From Undaria pinnatifida (lineage: Eukaryota; Sar; Phaeophyceae; Laminariales; Alariaceae): a stretch of 64,000 nt of DNA. Below the pieces are notes generated by a model. That model was not told the DNA's origin and did not search any database. It worked only from the letters and a program-made list of their open reading frames with translations. This document shows positions 51,101-61,700 of the stretch, one piece after another (position 1 is the first letter of the stretch; every line of letters starts with the position of its first letter). The position numbers and the translations under genes are program-made. The stretch spans positions 13,796,648-13,860,647 of the forward strand of contig JABAKD010000028.1 in the NCBI GenBank assembly GCA_012845835.1, written 5' to 3'.

Positions 51101-54100
51101 TATTCTCGTTACATCGCCAACCACCACCATACAGACACCACCATACAGACAAGTAAACCCAAAACTCGAACCTGTACGTCCGCAGTACCAGGTGTGTGCT
51201 ATGCCGTAAAAATTACCACATATAGTACAAGGTAGTAATATCGGGCAGGATAACACCTGTGGGCCTCGAGCGGCAATTCCCCGGCCAACCAACCAGGGGC
51301 CGCACACAGCATACAGCAGAGACACAGCAGCTGCTGGAGTTGTGCTTGCGCGTGCAACGTCTTGCAAAAACAAAGTCCGTAATAACTCCGAATACACATC
51401 CTCTTGACGTTTCCTCTTAAGGAACGACAGCCAGCCGGTCCGCAGGGCAAGGGCGAGGCCAAACAAAAACGAGAAGAGGGGTGGAAAACGAAAGATTACG
51501 AGACTACGAGCAACGCTTGCCAGAGGAAATACTACTGTGCGACAGAGGCGTGTAACAACGGTCACAAATCAACAAGCCCCAATCACTCCTCAGTACAAGG
51601 CGGTCTCAGCAGACTGGGGCCCAACGCGCGGGCAAGCATACCATCCCATTACGAGGTGGTCCCATCAGAAGGCGGCCCAACGCGAAGGTGAGCATCCTTC
51701 CTCGTACAGGGTAGTCCTAACAGAAGACGGCCCAATATGTAGGCACACATCCTTTCCCATAAAAAGGCGGTCCACGAAGCAGGCTGCCTAACGAGTAAAC
51801 ACCTCCTTCCCCTTTTAAGGCGATCCCAGCAGACAGTGGCCCAACGCACAGGCAAGCACCCCTTCCATCGCATTGTGATCCCCAGAAAAAACGGTCCAAC
51901 GCTTACATAGTATTCCTCCCCACTACAAGGCGGTCCCAGCAGAAGGCCCCCCAACGCGTAAGGAGGCATTCCTTCCCATTACAAGGCGGCCCCTACAGGT
52001 CGCGGCTGAACGCGTAAGCAAGTATCTCTTCCGTTACAAGGCGGTCCCAACAAACCGCGGTCCAAGGCGAAAGGCGAAAGCAAGCATCCCTTCCCCCGGG
52101 GCGGCCCAAGGCGTAACCAAGCATTCCTCCCTCCCTACTACTATACACGGCGGTCCCAACAGACAACGGGTCAGCGCGTAAGCAAGCGCCCTTTTCCACT
52201 ACAAGGCGGCCCAATGCCTACATCAGCACTACATCAGCACTGCCGGAGTACACATTAGGGATAGCGCGGCATCTCGAACTTTACTCTGTTGGATAACACA
52301 TGCTGGGAATGAAATACGCACCGTGCATCTATAACTTGTCAGAAAGCAAATGGAAGCAACACACATGTGCAGCAGTGGTCCCTCTATAGCGCCGATTGAG
52401 TAGTGCCGGTTGACCGCTACAACGCCTGTCAAATCGCGTGGCACATATGGGAACAACCAGTAGTGGCCGTATGCGGAGTAGTGCCGGTTGTCGATATAGT
52501 GCCGGTATTTCCCTCTATAGTGCATATACCGGCGCAATAAAGGGACCGCTACCGCACTAAGAAAGCCGGAAAGGCAAGGCGCCGGTAAAAAGAAGTTTCC
52601 ACCACGGCAGAGGGTTCTGACCTGACGCTCTTCATGTACTCGTGCAGGAAGTACTCGGAGATGATCGTCCTCCCGTAGGTGACCGCCGTGTGGACGAAAT
52701 CCGAGTAAACGGCATCGAGACTGGTTTTCCTGTGTATCAATAATGACAGCAGACGGGGGGGTATCAGTGATCATGCCTATGGGGGGGGAGTATCAAGGAT
52801 CACAGGGAAGCGGGGGGTATCAATGCTCGTCGAGAAGGGGGGATGTCAGTGATCATCGAGAAGGGGGGTATCAATGACCACCGGGAAAGGGGGGGGGGTA
52901 AGATCGTCGAGAAGGGGGGGTATGAATGTTCATCGAGATGGGGGGATATAAACTACTAATAGTATCAACGATCACCGATAAGGGCGGGAAACGCAACGAA
53001 CAACCCCATGATCCCGGGATAGAGTTTTCAAAGAGTAATACATCTGCGAAAGACGAGCGGCCGGTGTATCACGCAGCCTGCAAAAAATATGAGTGTCGAC
53101 CCTTACATTTATCCAACTCACAGCTGACGCACATAAAACAGTTCAATAAAAAATAAAGTGCTGTAGGGTACTCGAAATTTTTTTGCTATTAGCTCCTCCG
53201 TCGCGGAGCCCTGTCGAACCAAGGCACATTTTAGCCAGAAAATGGGGGCCCCTTATAGGAGCCGAAGAGCCCTACCAGAAGCATTTCAGCCGTAACGTGT
53301 TACTGCTGTACCCCTATTGAGGCAGGCACTGAATGACTGTCAAGTGCGCTTGCCTTTGGTGCCACTTTCTGAGACCCGTCGATTGTGAGGTAGCAGCAGC
53401 AGCAGTATTAATAGTAGTAGTAGTAGTAGTAGTGGTATTAAGGTATAGCATATTTTGGCTTTACAACTTTCTGAATAACGGGGCTCGTGAAGCCCTTTAA
53501 CCTCTATTAGCTTCCATCAGCCTCTTATCAACAGATTAGATAGATTAGATAGATAAACAGATTAAATAGATTAAATAGATTAAACAGCACCCTCAGGCAG
53601 AGAAGAATCACCTACGCACTTGACCACAGGTACCAACAACCCTGACCAAGCCATCCACTCCCAAACCATCCACCATACGTATGATAGAGCAGTAGTCCAT
53701 ACTCGTAGTGGAAACTACAGCAGTATAAGTATATAAAATAGATATGACGTTAGATCTAGCTCTCTAATTCCCCACCTAAAGTAAAAATACCAACACCAAC
53801 CATCATATTGGAGAAAAACAATATGTACCAGGTATAGACTATGAGTGTCACACACAGCTTGCAAAGATGAGTTTCGACAAAATCTTCGATCTCACAGCTG
53901 GTGTATTTTTATTTTTATATTGTATACTCCGAGTATTTTAAAAACCAAAGAATAGTACCCCTCCCAATAAGAAAAAACTCACCCACAGAGTATATTACAA
54001 GTACCAACAACGCAGCTTGCAAAGATGAGGATTGACCTGAAACTCGTCGAACTCACGGCTGACGTCCTTAAATATTTGTATAAAATGGCTTAACTAGCAC

Positions 54101-55736
54101 CGCGGTCCCGACAGGGGGACAAATCGCAATATCGTCGAAAACGCTATCCTTGTTTTGCACATTATATTTATGTACACCTAGTACCTGGGATTGTTGACAC
54201 CGACACCGACACCGACACCGACACACCGACACCGCCTTGAATGGTTGCATGACTGGGCTCCTTAACTAAATATCGACGAAAAGTTAGTCACGTCGCTTTA
54301 AACTTCGTTGTGTACCTATGATACGACAGGGACTTGTCCATATAGGGTATTCAACATGGTGGGACTTATATGTGAACCCTTGTTCAAATTCCTTCTATAC
54401 CAAGGACACGGAAGTGTTACGATCGGGTGGCATCACCCCTTTACAACTTTTTTGGTCACAAAATTACTTGGATTTAGTATGGGGGGGGTTCGGGGGCTCC
54501 AAAGGGGACAAAATCCAAATGGGGTCGAAACGTCAACAATATTCCTTGTGACTATGATCATGGAACTGCTGTTCACATCGGGTTGCGCGTTCAGTTTTTT
54601 ACGTTTTGTTTCCCCCGTCCGGTTCAGGTGTAGAACTCCTTACGCCCGGAGCACCAAAAAAAATGAAAGTGCATCCCTACCGCAGCATAACGTCGTCCGA
54701 CAGGCTCGTATCGCGCGCGCGACGGATTTGCGTGGCTGTTTGTTCACCTGTACCCCTTGTCCATCTCCGTGATGTTAGGTAGGTTGAGCGCTTCCTGCCA
54801 TCGCTCGTTCCAGTTGTCGCCCCTGTCGCTCATCTTAAAAACGCATACAAAAAACACACGGAAACAAACGATGCCACAAACACCAATACTAAATACTAAG
54901 CATACGCACCAAGGCTATTATGGTCTATTATGGTCTATACGGGAATGCGGGGTTCTTCTAGAGTAAGGGTCCTTGACTAGTGCCGGTTGCAGTAACAGTA
55001 CAGCTAGAATCGCTTGACACAGGTGGTAATAACCTAAAGCGGCAGTGTGCGGAGTAGTAGTACAGTAGTTGCCGCTATATTGTAGTGCCGGTCGTTTTGA
55101 TTTTGACACATACCTGGTACTGTCATATACCGGCACTACTCGTACTGTAACAGACCAGCACCTCGATGGGGTTGCGACATCCGGCGTAGCGAGAAGGATC
55201 GCGCGACGAACATGTATTAAGTGCCTTCGCGGTGTTCTCATCCCACAAACCATACTGGTAGGCGAGTCACCACTGCTTTACGGAAGGATATTCAATGAAT
55301 ACTGGAACGGCATCTACAGCACCATCTACAGCATGCCATATCGTCGGACGGCAAGACCACATGTTCACCACTACACAATAAAACCGCAACTACTCTCAAC
55401 CGCGCGACGAAATCGATCGCGACTAATCGCGACAATAACATGAGTAATAATGATACTAGTATAGTAGTGCATAGCTTGCGCTGCCGGGGTAGTAACGAGG
55501 ACCGCCGGTAGGGACAGCTCACGCTATCGCTATCGCTATAGTGGAAACCGACGGACACGCCAGCTGGCGCTGGATTGCGAAGCCAATTGAGTTAAATCGA
55601 CACACGACGTGTATGAAAATACGTGGAAGTGTGGTGAGCTTGAGCTTTGTTTTTTCCCATTCGCCGGAGGATGAATAAATAAATAAATATAAAAAACAAA
55701 TAAATAAATAAATAAATGAATAAATAAATAAACGAA

Positions 55737-55795
<59 letters not shown>

Positions 55796-58700
55796 AAAAA
55801 AAAAATAAATAAATAAATAAAAAAATAAATAAATAAATAAATAAATAAATAAAAAAAAAATAAAAAAATAAAAATAAATAAATAAACAAATAAACAAAAA
55901 AACAAATAAAAAAAATAAATAGTAATAATAATGATAATAGAATAGTCATCTTCACAGTTAAAGTAAACTAACAGTCACACCAAAGAAAGTACCAAATGTA
56001 TCTTGATTTCGACGTTGTCCGCACGTTTTCTATCAGATCTTCCGAAACGGAGGCGTGCGTAGGGTAGGGTAGGGTAGGGTAGGGTAGGAGGAGCCTTGAC
56101 CTGGGTTAGGGCAAGAGTTAGGGTTGGGCTAGGTAGACGCCCTCTCGTGACTCGAAAAAGAACACGCACACACAAGCACAATACACAGCCTACAAATTTC
56201 TATAAAGCGAAACGCAGTTGGTACTTCATCAGATACTTCCAAGTATAATTTGTGGGATGAGACCAGCAAGGTGCCTCCCAACATGAGGCACGTGTGCACA
56301 GGAGTCGTGGGTTGAACACGACGAATGGGGGGGCTCGGCACCGAGGCATATGATGCCGCCCATTTCCAGCATCGATGGTACAGCAGTCGTTACCTTAGCT
56401 AGCCGACACCACTTGAAGCATACAATGAATAAAGTAAAAAAAAAAAAAAAGACAACGATGGTCACCAGACACAAAGCAAGTTTCTTCGCTCGAGCATGAT
56501 ATCCACTACAGCGGGATTCCCGGAAACGGACTTGAGAGCGGCGAAATCGGCTTGTCAAGTTTACGCCACAATCGACATTAACACCTGCACGGAGATAACC
56601 GCGGTAACACTTGCCTGTTGCGAGCTCTGAAATCGGGCATCCTATCGTAGTGTACCAGTAAAAAAAACACGGGGCCAAGGATTGACTGCGCACGATTTAC
56701 TGCGCACTGCGCACACCCAACGCGACACAAACCGGCACGCCTACCCAGTACGATACCAAACCGCCCCCACCTCATATTGCAGGACGGCACAGTTCAGTGC
56801 AGCACATTGCAACGCAAAAAACACCAGGAGTGCCGGGGGTTGTGTATATGCAACTCCCGCGGAATTACCGTATTACGTTCTCGTATACCATGGTATCATT
56901 TTTGGCAGAGTATGACTGGGTTACCTGCACCCTTGGGAAGTCCTTGAAGAGAAGCATATCTGTATCCTTCCACGCCTGTCAGCAACAAACGAACCCAAAC
57001 AAGAAATCCAACCGTCGGGCGGTAGAAATGGAGTCATGATAACGATACGCAGTAGAGGTCCCTCTATAGAGCCGGTTGACAGTGTCGGTTGCCCGCTATA
57101 ATGCCTGCGACATCGCTTGGTACAGATGGAAACAGCCAGTAGTGGCAGTGTGTGGAGGAGTGCCGGTTGCCGCTATAGTGCCGGTATTTCCCTCTATAGT
57201 GCACATTCCGGCACTATAGAGGCACCACTACTGTTCTAGCGATATCCGTTGGCGTCTTGGTAAGCGCAAGGGTGCGGCAGAGGCGACACGCATGGCAGGC
57301 TCAATATCGTATTTGTGAGGCATCCCCACAGGCCAAAAATGCGTCGATTTACCGTGTTACGTACGGCATCACATCGAGATCGCCTTATCGGCAAGAAATT
57401 GGTCTGGGCCGCCATAATTACGTCACATCCCCTGTCCCCTCTTCACTAAAGCCCCACATTTCTATGGGGAATCCCTGCTTTTTTACTCCCGGGCAGCTCC
57501 GCTGGCTGCTCCTTCTGCATTGCCAAATTAGGACTTTAGAATATAGTTATTGGTACCCGTAAGCAGCTCATATTCCGTTTTTTTTGGGAGTTCGCGTGAT
57601 CAAGCTCATTCGGCGGTGATCCGACATCTCTGCCCACACGACACGCATCCTCGCACGTGCAGAACATGCAGTGGGCGGTTGGTGTACCTTCTTGCGGTTC
57701 CGAGATTCGACGTCTGCAGACTTCTTCCCGGCGGAAGCGCACGCCTCGCAATCCACGTGCAACCCCGCTCGCATTTCTTCTCGTTGGTCGTGACATAATT
57801 TTTCCTGTAAAGGCGTTCCGGCATTAGTCGGCAAAAGTTAAAAGGTTGACCGGGAGGGGCATAAGGGGGGTAAAGAGGAAGTCTCAACCATTCTAATATT
57901 CCACACCTCTCACAGATCACGATCGGACTCGCATACGGTAGATACGATAACCGTTGTTAAGTCCTTATGTCGGCAGGCACTGTGCAGTACAGGTCTAAAC
58001 AATGAAATGCGTGCCAGATCACATATATCACACAGCACTTGCCAGGGAACATGATCTACAGGCCATGCAGATCGATACTAACCAGGGATCTGTCTGCCCT
58101 GAAAGACAAGCATCATCAAAAGATCATCAATAGGGATCTGATCCATCCCACGGGTGCACTTTTTTTCCCGTCTTGACCATCGGGCCTGCTCTACGCGCAT
58201 CATGCTCTTGGCGACGAGGGATGCTCTATAAACAGCTCTTAGGGAGGAATCCCAAGCGTTCCACCTCCTGCGTCATGGCCAATGGGCCTGCTTGAGGCGC
58301 ATCATGCTTTTCGCGGCGAGGGATGGTGTAGCTATTGACTGGTCACGTCCGGTTTGCCTCACGTTCGGGGAGCCGGGAAGGCTGATGTGCTGCAGTCAGG
58401 TTTTTGGGAGCAGCCCAACCACGGTATCGCTCGGTGACAGACCTGCACAGCAGTAACGTTCACCACTTCGGCCAGCTTCGACTTCGACCAACTGGGTGAC
58501 GGGTCACCCTAACCATTCACAAACATCTTCATTTCCACAAAACCATCAGGCGGTCGGGGGCGGGGTTAGGGTTTTTCGGTGGCCCTCTTTACGGTATCAT
58601 ACGATAGGGCAAAGCGGTTTACAACGGGCCTCAAACTTCTCCGCCCGTTTGTTCCCACTTTAAGGGACCTAAAGGACCTCGTCCCGTAGACTTTAGACTA

Positions 58701-61700
58701 TATACCCTGGTACACTGTTACAGCGGACGCAGCACTCAATAGGGGACTCCACGTCCCTTGTAAGGACACCACGACACAATCTCCCGCTTGAAAAACGCCA
58801 CATGGACTGCCAGTAAAACCTACAGAGGAGATAGAATTGTTACGACGTCGGTATGTAACGGAGCCTGCCGCCCCCACGAACGATCGTCCCTCAAAAGGAC
58901 CACCTACTCTGTGATGTTTAAACGCCAAATACATGAAAAAAAACGTCGAAGCTGGGTCAACGTGTATATCACATCATATACCATACGGTGTGCCATATAT
59001 AGCCCTCGGCGTGCAGCCCGTCATTGGGTGCGGATGACGTGCGGCATAGCGTTTGTCTACAGAAGCCCTGCTGATGTTTTCGGGACAACACACTTGAAAA
59101 TTGGCGTGGGATTACATTCCTACGGCGCAGTAGGTGCAGTAGTGTTCGATCTATAGTGCCGGTATTTCCTTCTATTAATATGTAATACAAGGGAATACCG
59201 GCACTATATCGGCAACCGGCACTACTCTGCGTGCTGCCTGTACTGGTTGTTCCCGTCCGTGCTGCCACGCGGTTGCACAGGCACTATAGCGGGCAACCGG
59301 CACTACCTAAACGGCACTATAGAGGCAACCCTACTGCTGCAGTGGGAAACGATCAAGGAAAGGACGGGGAAGACTCAAAAGCGGAGTCATACTGGGGAAA
59401 ATTTATGGGGTCTCGAGCTTTGATTTGGACAAAAATTGACAAAATAAAGCGCCCACTTAACAAGCGAAACATGGGGCGCTGAAGGTGAGCAGTCGCCTTC
59501 CTCCGTAACACCCGCACACCACCGGCCCTCCCACAAAAAACAAGAGCCCTACAACAAACTCGGCCTAAATACTGCGGGGAGAAACAATTTGTTTCGCTCA
59601 TGTGCCGAAGTTCGTGTAGGGCACACCCTTTTCCAAAAATAAAAAATCAAGCCTGAAACCAATACCACTCTGTCCGGAAATACAAGTAACACGTGATTTC
59701 AATATTAATGCCCAAAGGTTGCTCATATTCACGGTCGGTTTCTAATCAGAGGGCCAATACAAGGCGCCGGGAGTCTCAATACAGTCGAGCTCCCTTGTTA
59801 CTGCGGTACCGTTTAGCGTGGGGCCCCCGTTGAGTGCGGTCAAAAACGCCTCGCACGACTTCGCTGATCCTATATAGTGCTGTACTGCAACATCCCTGGA
59901 TAGTGCGGGGTCCCATTTTAGTGCGGTAATTGAAATCTGACAAGGAACCCACCAATGAAGGACCGCGACCGCATAGCACAACAATCTTCAAGTGAGTGCC
60001 ATCTGACAAGGTATGATGTACGTTGTATCATGGCGCACTCATGACGCATCACGACCGCATAAAAAAGATTCAAACTACAAACTACCAACTTCAAACTTCA
60101 ACAAGCCAAAGGAAAGATGAAATATGTGCATCGCATCGAAAGCTAGGTAGGTACTCCCAAGCGAGCAGTGGCATCAATGCAAAAGCGGCACCGACATCAG
60201 GGCGGGTGTTCTCGCGGGTGCAACTGACTGTGTGTCAATCATACCTTGCCCTGTCCGCGTCAAAAAAATTATGGCGTGTACCAAATAGTAGTCTGGGCAT
60301 ACAGTCGTCCCCGCTTTAAAGACGCTCGGCTTAAGTCAACTCCCCGCTATAAAGACGACATTTTTTACAGAACCATGGTGGCCCGCAGATAGGACATACA
60401 GTAGGGGGGTGTCGTTTTTTCTCCAATTCCATTCCACGGCCCCCCCAAAATTCATCTCGCGAAGCTGCTCAGACAGCGGTCTGCTGCTTTCGACGCTGCT
60501 ACCTGTGGGTATGGAGAGATTCCTCCCGTCTACTGGCGGGTCGTCTGCCGCCGGCTTGAGGCCGTGTGGTGAACCAACGTGCACGACAAAGTCTATGCTT
60601 GTGTCATCGATTCATGAGTGCCCTTGCGGGCGACCCATGCACGCGTATTGCGGTCGGGGCATCGGAGACGAGGGCTACGGGCAGCAGAGAGAGTGCACAG
60701 ATTGCCAGAAGAGGACAGACTCGTGCGTCACAACCTCCCTTTCAGAAGCCGAAGTCCGCTCTCGTCTTGAGGAAGTTCGTTCCTACTTGTACGCGAAAGG
60801 GGGAAACGGCGAATACAGCGAATCGCTATTCCTTCTTTCGAGAACCGTTCATTCGTTTACACATGAAACTCAAGTCAAGCGTAGAGCGAAGGGGAGGGGT
60901 GAGGTGCAGTCCACCCTTCGTGATGCATGGAAGTCGTAGTTTGGGAATGCCGTTCTTTGGGCTAAGGTCGCTGGTGCGATCTGTGATTTTGCTTCGCTCG
61001 GCAAACATGTTTCATGCTCTGTGTGGATTCGGTTTTTAAAACTGCAGTGGAGTGAGCTCTCTTTGTTTCAGCGTTGTGCGTGTTTCGTGCTTCATGGTGT
61101 TATTTTTCCCCTGTACTCGAGCTGTGTGGTTTCGGGCGCAGGTGGCTCTCTGGTTGGTACGTGACGTTGAAACGGCAGTACGCATATTTTTCATGTGGTG
61201 ACTACATCAAGCGTAGGCTTCAGAGGAGTGATTTTCAAGTGGGCCAACGAGAGACTAAATGTACTCGAATACAGGTTCCCTTGTTTGTAAATACGAACGC
61301 AAAGCACGCGCAGTCCACACACGCAAGTAGTCTATGTGCAGCGCCAAGGTTGTAGTTTCTCAGGTTGGCGCGGGTGGAGGTGATGTCCGCGAAAACTTAA
61401 ATTCTACATACCTACAACGGCGTGGTGATTCTTTTTCGGCGTTTGCCTGTCATGCCAGTATTCCTGCTGAAATGGCGCGTCGTTTGACGTAGGTTACGTC
61501 TCCGTTGACCCCGGGGAAGGGGAGTTATTGTCCCCGGAAAGTTAAAGACGATTCCCCGGGTTAAAGACGCCCTGAAAAAAAAACTCATGTGCGTCTTTAA
61601 AGCGGGGTCGACTGTATTCAGACGATTCAGACGGGACGCACATGACAGAGGTACGGTGGGGCGATATCAAGAGCGAGAGCAAGAACAGGGGCGAAAGCGA

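Noticed and set aside
51585-52215. CRISPR-like array of 55-60 bp units
   Set aside because: No constant repeat alternating with variable spacers; the whole unit diverges gradually as in an old minisatellite.
55519-55955. Minus-strand frames of up to 139 codons rich in Phe, Tyr, Leu and Ile
   Set aside because: Produced by the (AAAT)n microsatellite; they would be nonsense membrane proteins with no splice or start support.
59742-60009. Second TIR element suggested by CAATACAGTCGAGCTCCC near 59777
   Set aside because: The start resembles the TIR at 60302, but no matching inverted end was found within several hundred bases.
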